46,120 nt of DNA, taken from contig JAFSNI010000024.1 in assembly GCA_017447485.1 (NCBI GenBank), positions 1 to 46,120 of the forward strand, in the 5' to 3' direction. Made by a program: the position numbers and the translations under genes. Under the pieces are notes generated by a model. That model was not told the origin of the DNA and did no database searches. It was given only the letters and a program-made list of their open reading frames with translations. Of this stretch, positions 1 through 8,714 are shown in pieces (positions within the stretch are counted from its first letter, which is position 1; each line of letters starts with the position of its first letter). The DNA is from Candidatus Saccharimonadota bacterium. Its GTDB lineage: Bacteria > Patescibacteriota > Saccharimonadia > Saccharimonadales > Saccharimonadaceae.

Positions 1-1847
1 AATCTTGCCAAGTTTAACTTTAGCAAATCCTCATCTTAATGATGGGGCAGTCCTTATTCCGAAGTTACGGACGCTTTTTTGCCGAGTTCCTTAGCGAAGG
101 TTCTCTCGTAGGTCTTAGTCTACTCGACTCGAGCACCTGTGTTGGTTTGCGGTACGGTAGGCAATAGCCTAAGTTAACCAGCTTTTCTGGCCATCACTTT
201 ACCCAGAATCGACACTCTCGAGAGAGGATCTTTTATTCATTTCTCGTTCCCGAGAAACTTAAACGGTTATATACCATGAAACCGCTCCGGTCACATAATG
301 TGAACTGTTAACAACTATTACCTGTACAGGAATATTAACCTGTTGTCCATCGCCTACGCTGATACGCCTCGGCTTAGGACCGACTAACCCAGGGACCATT
401 AGGGTGGCCCTGGAAACCTTGCTCTTACGACCGACAGGATTCTCACCTGTCTTAAGGTTACTGATTCCAGCATTCTCACTTGATAACGCTCCACCGTACT
501 TTACAATACGACTTCACCGCGATATCAACGCTCCTCTACCGATCCTGCAAAGCAGAATCCCATGTCTTCGGTTTAACACTTAGCCCCGTTACATTTTCCA
601 CGCAAAATCTCTTGATTAGTGAGCTGTTACGCACTCTTTAAATGAATGGCTGCTTCTAAGCCAATATCCTAACTGTTTAAGAAATCTCACCTTGTTTCCC
701 ACTTAGTATTAATTAGGGACCTTAGACGATGATCTGGGCTGTTTCCCTTTTGAGCGACGAGCTTAGCCCCGCCGTTCTGACTGCCTAGATTCCGCATCTG
801 GTATTCGTAGTTTGATAAGGATGGGTACCGTTGCCGGCCCCAGACCTTTTCAGAGCTCTACCCCCAGATGTTACTACTAAACGCTAGCCCTAAAGCTATT
901 TCGAGGAGAACCAGCTATCTCCGAGTTCGATTGGCATTTCACCGCTAACCACAAGTCATCCAAGCACTTTACTGCGTACCCTGGTTCGGTCCTCCACGAC
1001 GTGTTACCGTCGCTTCAACCTGCTCATGGTTAGGTCACCCGGTTTCGGGTCTAATACTGCCGACTTGTCGCCCTATTCAGGCTCGCTTTCACTGTGGCTC
1101 CGTCAACTGACTTAGCCTCGCCGACAACATTAACTCGCTGGATCGTTCTACAAAAAGCACGCCGTCACCCCCGAAGGGGCTCCGACACCTTGTAGGCACT
1201 AAGTTTCAGGATCTATTTCACTCCCCTCCCGGGGTTCTTTTCACCTTTCCATCACTGTACTAGTTCGCTATCGATCAATCAATATATTTAGCCTTGGCAG
1301 GTGGTCCTGCCGGATTCAAACAGGGTTTCTCGTGCCCCGTTCTACTTGAAAAAAGATATATAAAGCCTAAGACCGTTTCGCGTACTGGGCTTTCACCATC
1401 TTTGGCGCTCCATTCCAGAAGCTTCTGCTACGATCTAAAGGATTTTCTCTTTATCCACTCAGTTAACGCTGTTGGTTTTTATGCTGAAAAGCCTCTAAAA
1501 GCTCCTCAGCATAAAAATTATCTAATTTCGCAACCCCTTAATCATATAGGTCGTTAAACCACTAAAATCTTAAGGTTTAGGCTATTCCAATTTCGCTCGC
1601 CACTACTTTCGGAATCATTAGTTATTCTCTTTTCCTGGGCCTACTAAGATGATTCAGTTCGGTCCGTTCCCGTTTTCTACCCTATGTGTTCAGGTAGCAA
1701 CAATACAACATGACTTGTATTAGGTTTCCCCATTCGGCAATCTCCGGATCATTTCTCGTTCTCAGATCCCCGAAGCTTATCGCAGAGTCCTACGGCCTTC
1801 ATCGGTATTGATTGTCAAGGCATCCACTATCAGTGCCCTTAATTACC
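1..1847 (-). rRNA. rrl: 23S ribosomal RNA, 5' part (3' part beyond the window)
   Basis: The complement reads as domains I to about III/IV of bacterial 23S rRNA. The 5' end lies near 1847, where the minus strand begins GGTAATTAAGGGC and soon reads GTGGATGCCTTGACA, the conserved 5' region of 23S. Other conserved blocks are easy to see, such as the complements of CCGAAGTTACGG (near 58) and CACCTGTGTTGG (near 135). The gene runs off the left edge, so about a third is missing. No 16S gene precedes it: the next gene upstream is a helicase at 2099-3778. It contains an extra domain I helix (1476-1517). Confidence 0.95.
1476..1517 (-). other. Hairpin expansion in 23S domain I
   Basis: A perfect 12-bp inverted repeat (1476-1487 TTTTTATGCTGA and 1506-1517 TCAGCATAAAAA) closes an 18-base loop inside the 23S gene. 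By comparison with E. coli from memory, this lies in the length-variable region of domain I (near helices 16-18), and the surrounding segment looks several tens of bases longer than in E. coli. It is an expanded rRNA helix, not an intron with an ORF. Confidence 0.55.
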
Positions 1848-2044
1848 TTTTTATGCATTGACATAACTAGCAATCGAAGTTCAATTTGAATTCAACTGCA
1901 GCCGTCAATTAAAATCTTTTCATCGTTAATTCAAATTGTTAATCAGAGAGTCGTAAAGAATTATTTCGGACGCTTTAAAGCGACCTCAATTTTCCTCGCT
2001 TTCTTCACTATTTGTAGAGGTCGCAAAGGCGACTTGCTTAAACT
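1848..2044 (-). other. 23S precursor leader, no coding potential seen
   Basis: This is about 195 bases between the predicted transcription start and mature 23S. It contains GTCGC-AAAG-GCGAC (2020-2033) and a competing pair GCGACCTC (1980-1987) with GAGGTCGC (2017-2024), so two alternative hairpins can form. It probably serves rRNA processing or antitermination. No 16S, tRNA or ORF is visible in it. Confidence 0.5.
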
Positions 2045-2050
2045 TCCCTT

Positions 2051-2079
2051 ATTATATCGCACATTTCCTGCCGTGTCAA
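2051..2079 (-). promoter_or_regulatory. Consensus promoter of the 23S gene
   Basis: On the minus strand, TTGACA (2074-2079), a 17-bp spacer and TATAAT (2051-2056) form a perfect sigma-70-type promoter. Transcription would start near 2044, about 195 bases before mature 23S. It shows that the 23S gene has its own promoter. Confidence 0.88.
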
Positions 2080-2098
2080 CACCTTTTTTCGACTTTTT

Positions 2099-3778
2099 TC
2101 ATAAAATTTCTTCCATTTTCTCCACCCCCCGCCCCAAAAACTTAATAAACCCATCGTTGCCTGGTTTATGTATAATATATAGTCGCTTTTTCGCTCGCGT
2201 CATCGCCACATAAAACAACCGCTTCTGGTCATCTAGCGCCACTTTTTCCGTCTCCCCGAACATACTATATAATATAGTGTCTGGATGCGTCTTCGGAATC
2301 ACCCCTTCATCCGCCTCAAGAATAATCACCACCTCCGCCTCTAACCCCTTCGATTTATGCATCGTCATGATCTTTACTTTTTCGTCAAACTCATCTTTTT
2401 TCATGATTTTTCGCTTCACCACCTCTTTTTTCAGCGCTCTCAAAACCTCAGTCAAGCTCCCGTCTCTCTGCGTCTCGTTATTTCGGTGCAAAATCAAGAT
2501 ACTTTTCGCCTTTTTCTCCCGTTTGATTAGCTCATATAGCTTTGTTTCTCGCGGGTTCACAATCACCACTTTCCCCGCCCGCCAACTCTTCGCCTTAAAA
2601 TGCCCTTTTTCACGCATAGATTTCTGCATAAATTTCCGCGCCGTATCCACAATCACATAATTACACCGGTAGTTCGTCGAAATCTCAAACCGCCGACAAT
2701 CCTCCGGAAAATATTTCTCAAATTCCTTGAAATATTCCACATCGCTCCCCGCAAACCGATTTATTGCCTGCCAGTCATCTCCCACCACAAATAATTTCGC
2801 ATCCCTCGCCACCTCCCTTACCGCCATCACCGCTGCCAGAAATAACTGTGAAAAATCTTGGTATTCGTCTATTAATATATATTTCTTATTTGCTAGCAAG
2901 CTTTCAATCTTATCTCCACCCCTTAAAATTATTCTGCTCGCCCACGACACGATTAAGTTGAAGTCCGTCCCATATTTTTCAAACCCCGCTAGCCTATTTT
3001 TGCCTTTCTCGTCCAGCAAAAACCAATGATATCTCTTGAAACATTCCATTCCAATTTCAATAAACTGCCGCCCCCTAGCGTCCACTGCCACATTCCCTAA
3101 ATATTTCTCCGCACATTCCGCCAGCGTCTCCCCGCCACCCAAAAATCTCTGTTGCGCCCGGTTAATAAACGACGCCATCATCCGCGAAAAATGTAGCACC
3201 TCCTCATCTGTCAACTTTTTCTCTTCTGCCTCCGGCCCAAGCATAAATTCGCGTATCTTCTCGCCCCATTTCTTATCTTTTATCATCCGGCAAACAATCG
3301 CCAGCACAAAATCGTCTTTCTTCTCCGCCAAAATTTCCCCGCACTTTTCCTTTCCCTCGCTCACTTCATAAATAATTTTACGCGAAAACGCATGAAACGT
3401 ACTCGCAATCTTAACATTCTTCTCAACCTTATCATTAGCCGCCTTCTCGTCCTCTCCGCGCGCCCCCATCACCGGCTCCCCATCCACCCGCATTTTCGAG
3501 AGCCGCTCGTTAATCTCTTTCGCTGCGTTCGCATTAAACACAAACGCCATAATCTCTTCCGGCTTCACTCTGCACTTCGCCACGAGGTACACGATTTTCG
3601 CCACAATCGTCCGCGTCTTCCCTGACCCCGCTCGCGCCACCACAATCGCATTTTTCGACTCATCCGCCACCGCCGCGGCCTGCTCCAAATCAATCACATA
3701 CGCCTCCCCCTCATACGTCACTTTCTCCTTAAACCACCTCTGTACCTCCTCCGCTTTAGATTTTTTATTTCTCACCAC
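2099..3778 (-). CDS. UvrD/Rep-family superfamily 1 DNA helicase
   Basis: 559 aa. An ATP-dependent 3'-5' DNA translocase/helicase by family. Visible motifs in order: Q-motif glutamine near residue 33, Walker A ARAGSGKT (48-55), Walker B LIDEYQD (near 300), VGDDWQAINRF, the STNYRCN motif, MTMHKSKGLE and a C-terminal YVAMTRAKKRL. It is shorter than housekeeping UvrD or PcrA (about 700 aa). The start is GTG, with a second GTG directly after it, and overlaps the stop of the upstream HTH gene by 7 bases, so the two are co-transcribed and probably translationally coupled. It could be a repair helicase or, given its neighbours (HTH, NYN, HEPN), part of a defence module. The helicase call is firm; the role is open. 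Confidence 0.88.
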   Translation of the reverse strand: MVRNKKSKAEEVQRWFKEKVTYEGEAYVIDLEQAAAVADESKNAIVVARAGSGKTRTIVAKIVYLVAKCRVKPEEIMAFVFNANAAKEINERLSKMRVDGEPVMGARGEDEKAANDKVEKNVKIASTFHAFSRKIIYEVSEGKEKCGEILAEKKDDFVLAIVCRMIKDKKWGEKIREFMLGPEAEEKKLTDEEVLHFSRMMASFINRAQQRFLGGGETLAECAEKYLGNVAVDARGRQFIEIGMECFKRYHWFLLDEKGKNRLAGFEKYGTDFNLIVSWASRIILRGGDKIESLLANKKYILIDEYQDFSQLFLAAVMAVREVARDAKLFVVGDDWQAINRFAGSDVEYFKEFEKYFPEDCRRFEISTNYRCNYVIVDTARKFMQKSMREKGHFKAKSWRAGKVVIVNPRETKLYELIKREKKAKSILILHRNNETQRDGSLTEVLRALKKEVVKRKIMKKDEFDEKVKIMTMHKSKGLEAEVVIILEADEGVIPKTHPDTILYSMFGETEKVALDDQKRLFYVAMTRAKKRLYIIHKPGNDGFIKFLGRGVEKMEEIL

Positions 3779-4257
3779 CTCACCACCCTTGCAATCGCAT
3801 TCTCTCCCATCTTAAACATCACCTGCGCTCGCGCTTCAGTCTCAAATTTGTCATAAATCCGCCCCGCCGACCGCGTCCCCCGCACCACCGTTTCCACCGA
3901 ATTCGCCACCGTCATCGCCTTTTCATCCAGCACCTCGCCGCTCAAAACATCAATCTTCTGCGCCGCAATCGCCTCATCATCAGTCTCATTCCCATAATCT
4001 TTCTTCAAAATCACATAATCCCCGACATCCACGCCGCCAGCACCAACCAGCGTCACGTACACTGGCTCCGGCTCCCGCGTCACATCCTGCGCCAGATATA
4101 GCCTCTGGATGTCTTCCGTCAAACATTTCTGTGGCTTCGTCCGCCCGTTTAGCCACGAATTCACCGTCGCAAAACTCACCCCCAACTTTGCCGCCAGCTG
4201 TTCCTGCGTCCACCCTGACGCCTTCAGCACCTCTTTTAACATTTTTTGATAATTCAT
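3772..4257 (-). CDS. HTH (XRE-like) protein with uncharacterised C-terminal domain
   Basis: 161 aa. Residues 1-60 form a helix-turn-helix of the XRE/Cro type (key stretch WTQEQLAAKLGVSFATVNSW). The remaining 100 residues are rich in Val, Gly and Asp, include GDYVILKKDYG and end in ARVVRW; I do not recognise this part. A good ribosome site (GAAAGGA) precedes the ATG. It is first of a two-gene operon with the UvrD-like helicase. It is likely a DNA-binding regulator or partner of the helicase; this is inferred from the domain and operon only. Confidence 0.72.
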   Translation of the reverse strand: MNYQKMLKEVLKASGWTQEQLAAKLGVSFATVNSWLNGRTKPQKCLTEDIQRLYLAQDVTREPEPVYVTLVGAGGVDVGDYVILKKDYGNETDDEAIAAQKIDVLSGEVLDEKAMTVANSVETVVRGTRSAGRIYDKFETEARAQVMFKMGENAIARVVRW

Positions 4258-4302
4258 ATTTTCCTTTCAAAACTCTTGCCTTTATAAATATTTGTGTTAT
4301 AC

Positions 4303-5016
4303 TTAAGGCACAGGGGATGCATTCCCCACCCTCGAGGACGCACTTTCGGGATCGTCCTCATTTTTTATCGAAATCTTATCTTTTATGTCCTCAATATTAA
4401 AAAGTTTATACCGCTCAGAAAATTCTCTATTCAACTCTTTTAATCTGGTCGATAACGTATTCTTACCAAAATCTTTAACATAGGGAGTTACCATCATCGT
4501 TATTTTAATTCTTGGATTTTTCATTGCAATCCTTACCGCCTCCGCATAATCTCCATCACAAGAAACAACAATAATATGCCTATCTTTCCTCGCGCGAAAC
4601 GCGACCTCCAGCATCTCCGATGCTAAATACACATCTACATTAGATTTCAATACCCTAGTTCTCGGTAAAACCGTTACAATGTTTTTATGGCCACATTTCT
4701 TACACACAAAACTTCTCTTTACGGCGTCTTTAATATAAGCCTTTCTCTCTAGTGTTTTAATACTATATCCGGCTTCTTTCAATTCTTCCAAAATCTTAAC
4801 CTTACCGCCATCGCCCTTCGCCAAACCCTCATAATAGCTCATTTTTCTTAACTTTGGATATTTTGTTTGAAAATATTGTGCCAATTTGGCAAAGTCAACC
4901 TGAAATCCGCAAGTCTTCAAGCACGCCGCCCGAATATTACTTACATCAATAAAAATATACGTTTCTAAATCCGCGTTTTTCCTCCGTCTTTTTAATATTT
5001 TATTTATTAAAAACAT
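4303..5016 (-). CDS. NYN-domain (LabA/DUF88-like) protein, putative RNase
   Basis: 237 aa from the ATG at 5016. The open frame extends upstream to 5073, but the promoter at 5041-5070 lies inside that extension, and GGAG (5022-5025) precedes the 5016 ATG. The NYN core shows the acidic motifs expected of PIN-like nucleases: YIFIDVSNIR near the N-terminus, SNVDVYLASEM in the middle and VVSCDGDYAEAV. A CKKCGHK pair between them suggests a small zinc-binding insert, although only one CxxC is seen. NYN proteins are known or predicted RNases. It sits between the HTH-helicase pair and an ApeA-like HEPN gene. The family is fairly sure, the substrate unknown. Confidence 0.75.
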   Translation of the reverse strand: MFLINKILKRRRKNADLETYIFIDVSNIRAACLKTCGFQVDFAKLAQYFQTKYPKLRKMSYYEGLAKGDGGKVKILEELKEAGYSIKTLERKAYIKDAVKRSFVCKKCGHKNIVTVLPRTRVLKSNVDVYLASEMLEVAFRARKDRHIIVVSCDGDYAEAVRIAMKNPRIKITMMVTPYVKDFGKNTLSTRLKELNREFSERYKLFNIEDIKDKISIKNEDDPESASSRVGNASPVP

Positions 5017-5040
5017 TTTTACTCCACTATCACTACAACC

Positions 5041-5070
5041 ATAATACACTCTCGCCGCCCAAAAAGTCAA
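5041..5070 (-). promoter_or_regulatory. Promoter of the NYN gene
   Basis: Minus strand TTGACT (5065-5070), an 18-bp spacer and TATTAT (5041-5046). The predicted start near 5034 leaves an 18-base leader with GGAG before the ATG at 5016. The promoter decides the gene start. Confidence 0.7.
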
Positions 5071-5127
5071 CACTTTTTTATAAAATCATCAAAAATAATC
5101 TGTAAAAACTTTTATAAAATAAAAACT

Positions 5128-6381
5128 CTAGTTACTCCACTCCGTCGACCAACGCCAAATCATAATTTGCGTTGTCATGGCTAACCATATATAATAACGC
5201 CCAAAATTTCCCCCAATTTCTTTTTTCATGGCCCCAAAAGCCCCTCGGTGCGAAAGGTTATTGCGCACTTTGTGTGAAATTGTTACACACTCTTCAAAAG
5301 TCAACTGGCCGTCTATCGCGCCATCTTTATAACCAGCTTTTTCGCATAGACGCCTAATTTTAGTACTAAAATCCACTCTATCATTCACAAAATCGCTTTT
5401 GGTGCGAATAATCGTCTTTAACTTAGTATTGCTAATGTTGTCTCCGCCATCTTTAATGCATCTCTTCAACAATTTCACCATCTCGTCATATTGAGCTTCA
5501 CGCTCCGCTCTACTCTTCTCCCCCTCAAAACACAAAGTATATACTAAATCCAACGCGACCAATAAATTCTTAAACCTATCTTCCAAGAACCCAGTTCTAT
5601 CACTATACGACAGTATAAAACTTCGCCACAATTTCAACGGCCCCAACTCTTTACCTAAAATCCCGTTTAGAAGCCCTGCTGGTGCTCCGCCCTTATTCAT
5701 AATCACTGCACTAAAACCGCCACTGAACTTCTCGGTATATTTATAAATAGGTTCCCTGCCAGATTCAATCTCTTTGCAGAAAACACTCTCCCCCTCTTTC
5801 CAAATCGCAAAAACCGACTTTTCCACAACCGGTCGCCAAAACGACAAACTCATACCCAAATTAATTTTATCCACTATCCCACTCACTCTGTCTCCTCCGC
5901 ACAAAATATCGCCTTTTTTCTTAAAAATCTCGACATTCAGCCACTTTGTCGTAGTCTTTTTCCAACCCATCTCAACAACATTATGATCAATCAGTTTCGT
6001 CAGGCAAGCCGTCTCTTCATTCAGTTCAATCATCTTATCATCTATCACCCCAGCCAACGCCGTCGAAGGGTATTCAATCTGAATTTTCTCTATAAAATTA
6101 CCATTCACATATTCATCTGGCAAAACAACCCCATTTTCACTAATCGCCCAAGCTACCTCATATTCTTTTTCCGCAAAAAAGTCCACGGTATTCTTATCGT
6201 CTATCTTAATTGCAAATTCTTTATCACCAAAAGTACTGATCGTATGCACGAATTTATTCTTGTCAAACCTGCCAAATACCTTCACTTTCATCGCGCCTTC
6301 ATTTTCCAACCACAAAGTCCCGGTAATCCCCCCTTGGACTACGACCATCGGCTGCTTTTTCAACATTTCTCGCAATTTCAT
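5128..6381 (-). CDS. ApeA-like HEPN-domain protein, putative abortive-infection nuclease
   Basis: 417 aa from the ATG at 6381. An ATG at 6387 is in frame but abuts the -10 box, so the leaderless start at 6381 is preferred. The N-terminal half is beta-rich with a G-x-L-W and KVFGRF pattern like the ApeA N-terminal domain. The C-terminal quarter holds HKVRNNLSHRG near residues 370-380, giving the R-x4-H signature of HEPN RNases (about R373 and H378). ApeA-type HEPN proteins are established anti-phage proteins in other bacteria. The gene is a single unit next to the terminator of the surface cassette. HEPN membership is good; ApeA kinship and the defence role are inference. Confidence 0.62.
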   Translation of the reverse strand: MKLREMLKKQPMVVVQGGITGTLWLENEGAMKVKVFGRFDKNKFVHTISTFGDKEFAIKIDDKNTVDFFAEKEYEVAWAISENGVVLPDEYVNGNFIEKIQIEYPSTALAGVIDDKMIELNEETACLTKLIDHNVVEMGWKKTTTKWLNVEIFKKKGDILCGGDRVSGIVDKINLGMSLSFWRPVVEKSVFAIWKEGESVFCKEIESGREPIYKYTEKFSGGFSAVIMNKGGAPAGLLNGILGKELGPLKLWRSFILSYSDRTGFLEDRFKNLLVALDLVYTLCFEGEKSRAEREAQYDEMVKLLKRCIKDGGDNISNTKLKTIIRTKSDFVNDRVDFSTKIRRLCEKAGYKDGAIDGQLTFEECVTISHKVRNNLSHRGAFGAMKKEIGGNFGRYYIWLAMTTQIMIWRWSTEWSN

Positions 6382-6387
6382 TACCAT

Positions 6388-6396
6388 ATTATACCA
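6388..6396 (-). promoter_or_regulatory. Extended -10 promoter, leaderless HEPN gene
   Basis: TGGTATAAT ends 6 bases before the ATG at 6381, so the predicted transcript begins at the start codon. No good -35 box is seen. Confidence 0.65.
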
Positions 6397-6397
6397 T

Positions 6398-6426
6398 AAA
6401 ATACCGCCCCTCTCAGGACGGTATTT
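6398..6426 (-). terminator. Terminator of the left surface cassette
   Basis: The minus-strand RNA forms an 11-bp stem (arms 6416-6426 and 6398-6408, one G-U pair) followed by a T-rich run. It lies 15 bases after the stop at 6442 and directly before the HEPN promoter. Confidence 0.75.
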
Positions 6427-6441
6427 CGTTGTATATTTATA

Positions 6442-7407
6442 TTATTCTGTTTCAATTCTTTTTCTACTGTTTTTCCTGGACTTGGCGCGCATGACGAAAT
6501 AAATGGCAACAACTGCAATCGCAAAGATGATTATAAACAGCAGCCAAATCGGGCATTTAATTACCATCTTGGAGACTTGCTGGGTGACGCCTTCAAATTC
6601 TACCGTGTAAACTACATTGAAAATACCGAAAGTCGGGGTATTGTCCATAACTGTTTTACGAAGCAAAGTCCTATCTGGTAAAATTACGGCACTAGCCGGA
6701 TCTTCCTCATTAGTGTATAGCTCTTCATCTGAAAATAGAGGGTAAACTTTTAAAGTATAATATGCACGACTGTGCACATTGCCGGTATTTTTTATAGACG
6801 CCGTTCCAGCAATGTCGCCAGATAAAATAAAGCCAGGTACATCTACATTGATTATTTCACCTTGTCTGATGGTCTTGCCAGTGACTTCGGCATAAACTAA
6901 ATGTCCGATGGCAATTTTCTCGCCAAGAGCTGCACCATTTCCGCTCTCATCGCCATTACTAATAGCTGCGGATGATACTCTAATATCTGCATATTGACCA
7001 CCAGCCGGTGCATCTGCTGGAACATTAATTGTAAATAATATTTCCGTGACATCATTCGGCGACAATGTTCCACTTTTTGGCGAATCTATCGTTATCCAAT
7101 CAGTGATCAGATTTCTGCTGCTAGCCACGCCAAAAACATTATTATAATTCTCATCTACATAAAAAGCTTGCACATCTACTTCATATTTAATATCTACAGT
7201 TTGCGTTCCTGGACAGGAAATTTTAAAAGAACTTCGATAAGTATCTCCCGGATTTAAAACAATATCTTCCCTTAGCGGAGAAAGCGTAAAGCCTGCTGAG
7301 CCTTCCGCAATTGCAAATGTCTTAGGTACTCCTATGGTTAAAATTGTAAAAGTGGCTATAGCAATAATAGCCAACATGTGCCAAAATTGTTTTAAATTTT
7401 TTTTCAT
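6442..7407 (-). CDS. Cassette L gene 3: secreted DUF916/WxL-interacting-like membrane protein
   Basis: 321 aa from the ATG at 7407, which has AAGGAG in front; an in-frame ATG at 7422 overlaps the stop of the previous gene. The protein has a signal peptide (hydrophobic residues about 12-32), an extracellular beta-sandwich region beginning FTLSPLREDIVLNPGDTY, a long middle part with DAPAGGQYADIRV, then one membrane helix near the C-terminus (WLLFIIIFAIAVVAIYF) and a basic tail rich in Arg and Lys. The layout resembles DUF916-type cell-surface complex proteins of Gram-positives. Its homologue is at 10971-11939 (322 aa). The C-terminal 60 residues of the two are almost identical in protein but differ at many silent sites, while the outer domains have diverged. 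Confidence 0.75.
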   Translation of the reverse strand: MKKNLKQFWHMLAIIAIATFTILTIGVPKTFAIAEGSAGFTLSPLREDIVLNPGDTYRSSFKISCPGTQTVDIKYEVDVQAFYVDENYNNVFGVASSRNLITDWITIDSPKSGTLSPNDVTEILFTINVPADAPAGGQYADIRVSSAAISNGDESGNGAALGEKIAIGHLVYAEVTGKTIRQGEIINVDVPGFILSGDIAGTASIKNTGNVHSRAYYTLKVYPLFSDEELYTNEEDPASAVILPDRTLLRKTVMDNTPTFGIFNVVYTVEFEGVTQQVSKMVIKCPIWLLFIIIFAIAVVAIYFVMRAKSRKNSRKRIETE

Positions 7408-7418
7408 TAGTCTCCTTT

Positions 7419-7994
7419 TCATGACTCTTCGTTAATAATTTTGCAATTAAAACCTTTGTTCTCATAGAGGTATTTTATCTCATCAAAAGTATATGTTCCA
7501 TCTGTGCTAGTTTTTTCAAGCATAAAATATTTTGCACTTTGATTATTGATTTCTGATTTTTTAGCATATAGACTCATTTTTAGGCTGTCCTGAAGCTTAG
7601 AGAAACTCATTCCTAAACTTTCAGCATCCAAATCATTATCGGCAAAACTCAGTCCCATAGAAGCATGATTAATGGCCTCACTACTAGCAATCGCATTTTC
7701 TGTATCATAGTATAGCGTGTTTATAAGCGCTATTGAATACAGATTGTCGTTATTAAAAATAATGTTAATCTTAATATTCTTTTTAGTGGATTTATCGTAA
7801 GTAAAAAATGGATACGCGAAATTATCAATTTCGCAAGTAATTGATTGTGAAGTTTCCAGTTCAGGCCAATTGCCAGATATAGTTGTTTCACCCTTCACTA
7901 AAAACCAAACCAAAAAAATCCCAGCAATCAATACTAGGAAAATTCCAATATACCTAAACCAATCTGTATTCCCACCGTTATAGATTTTCCGCAT
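7419..7994 (-). CDS. Cassette L gene 2: N-anchored exported protein
   Basis: 191 aa. A short cytoplasmic N-terminus, one membrane helix (about residues 14-34, GIFLVLIAGIFLVWFLV) and an outer domain with two cysteines (SITCEID and FNCKI near the end), possibly disulfide-bonded. AAAGGAG precedes the ATG. The stop overlaps an upstream ATG of gene 3 (ATGA). Homologous to 10394-10978, sharing the pattern GE/STT-GN-P-ET and the order of motifs. Family not recognised. It probably forms an envelope complex with the other two cassette products. Confidence 0.72.
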   Translation of the reverse strand: MRKIYNGGNTDWFRYIGIFLVLIAGIFLVWFLVKGETTISGNWPELETSQSITCEIDNFAYPFFTYDKSTKKNIKINIIFNNDNLYSIALINTLYYDTENAIASSEAINHASMGLSFADNDLDAESLGMSFSKLQDSLKMSLYAKKSEINNQSAKYFMLEKTSTDGTYTFDEIKYLYENKGFNCKIINEES

Positions 7995-8033
7995 ATTACT
8001 CCTTTACTTTTATCTTAAACGGCGTCCCCCTAT

Positions 8034-8060
8034 AGAAAAGCCCCTATGTGGGGCCTTTCT
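8034..8060 (-). terminator. Hairpin between cassette L genes 1 and 2
   Basis: 11-bp stem on the minus-strand RNA (arms 8050-8060 and 8034-8044, one G-U pair) with TTTTCTAT on its 3' side. It lies between gene 1 and gene 2 and probably lets only part of the transcripts continue, giving more gene 1 product. The right cassette has a hairpin at the same place. Confidence 0.65.
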
Positions 8061-8075
8061 AGTAGTCGCGTCTAA

Positions 8076-8642
8076 TTAGACCGTAGTACCAGTCAATTCA
8101 TAAACAGCGGCCGAAGCGTTAGTGTATACGCCATATGGCTGGTTGTTTAAAGTGCCGACGGAATACTTTACAGTGAAAGTATCACCCGCAGCTGGAGTTT
8201 CGGAGTCGCTCGTTTTTACAGTTTGCCCAGACGTTACGTATGCAGCTGCGCCGTCAGTAACCAAAGCGGACCATTTGCCGTCGTTTGCGGCAGCGGCGCT
8301 GGTCTTATAAGTGATTTCATCACCACCAGCATCCGTCAAAGTGCCGAAAGTGCCAGTCACGGTGTAACCAGCGGTATCATTGCAGTTGACCGTGAAGGAA
8401 CTCGTACCAAGGTCTTTAAGTTGGCCAGCGAGCATAGTACCAGAGTACGTGCCGCCGTTATAGGCAGCGCTAGTTGCGGCATTGTCACCAGTGGCAGCCG
8501 TACCAGTGCGAGTAAGCGTACAAGACTTCTCGATGGTAACTGTCAACACGTCAGTGACGGTATCATCCACTGCAAACGCACCCAAGACTGGCATCGCTGC
8601 GAGAGCTACAGATGCTGCACCTGCGATTAATGCTTTTTTCAT
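8076..8642 (-). CDS. Cassette L gene 1: small secreted two-cysteine surface protein
   Basis: 188 aa. A clear signal peptide (lysines, an alanine-rich core, likely cleavage after GAFA). The mature part is rich in Thr, Ala and Gly, with one Cys in the motif KSCTLTR and another in FTVNCNDTAGYTVTG, probably a disulfide; the fold is likely all-beta. The first 18 codons, ribosome site and upstream 49 bases form part of a 105-bp inverted repeat shared exactly with the gene at 9722. After that the two proteins diverge strongly but keep both cysteines and the GY-TGTF pattern. This is the promoter-proximal gene and currently faces the consensus promoter at 8715-8743. It is probably an abundant surface or appendage subunit; this role is inferred. 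Confidence 0.8.
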   Translation of the reverse strand: MKKALIAGAASVALAAMPVLGAFAVDDTVTDVLTVTIEKSCTLTRTGTAATGDNAATSAAYNGGTYSGTMLAGQLKDLGTSSFTVNCNDTAGYTVTGTFGTLTDAGGDEITYKTSAAAANDGKWSALVTDGAAAYVTSGQTVKTSDSETPAAGDTFTVKYSVGTLNNQPYGVYTNASAAVYELTGTTV

Positions 8643-8691
8643 AATTTTTCTTCTCCTCTGCTATAAGCAGAATTAACTTATATTTGTGTTA
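8587..8691 (-). repeat. Inverted repeat, left arm (105 bp)
   Basis: Perfectly inverted copy of 9673-9777 (position x pairs with 18364 minus x). It spans part of the 5' leader, a small CTGC-TTATA-GCAG palindrome, the ribosome site AGAGGAGAAG, the ATG and the first 18 codons (signal peptide) of the cassette gene. Matching stops sharply at both ends. It is the likely substrate of the recombinase encoded between the arms. Confidence 0.95.
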
Positions 8692-8714
8692 AAATATGAC
8701 CTTTAACATCTTCT

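Noticed and set aside
1294-1557. Open frame of 87 codons inside the 23S region
   Set aside because: It lies wholly within conserved rRNA sequence with no ribosome site or protein resemblance.
1-1847. Self-splicing intron in 23S
   Set aside because: The 23S sequence can be followed without a large interruption in this part; only helix expansion is seen. The 3' part is outside the window.
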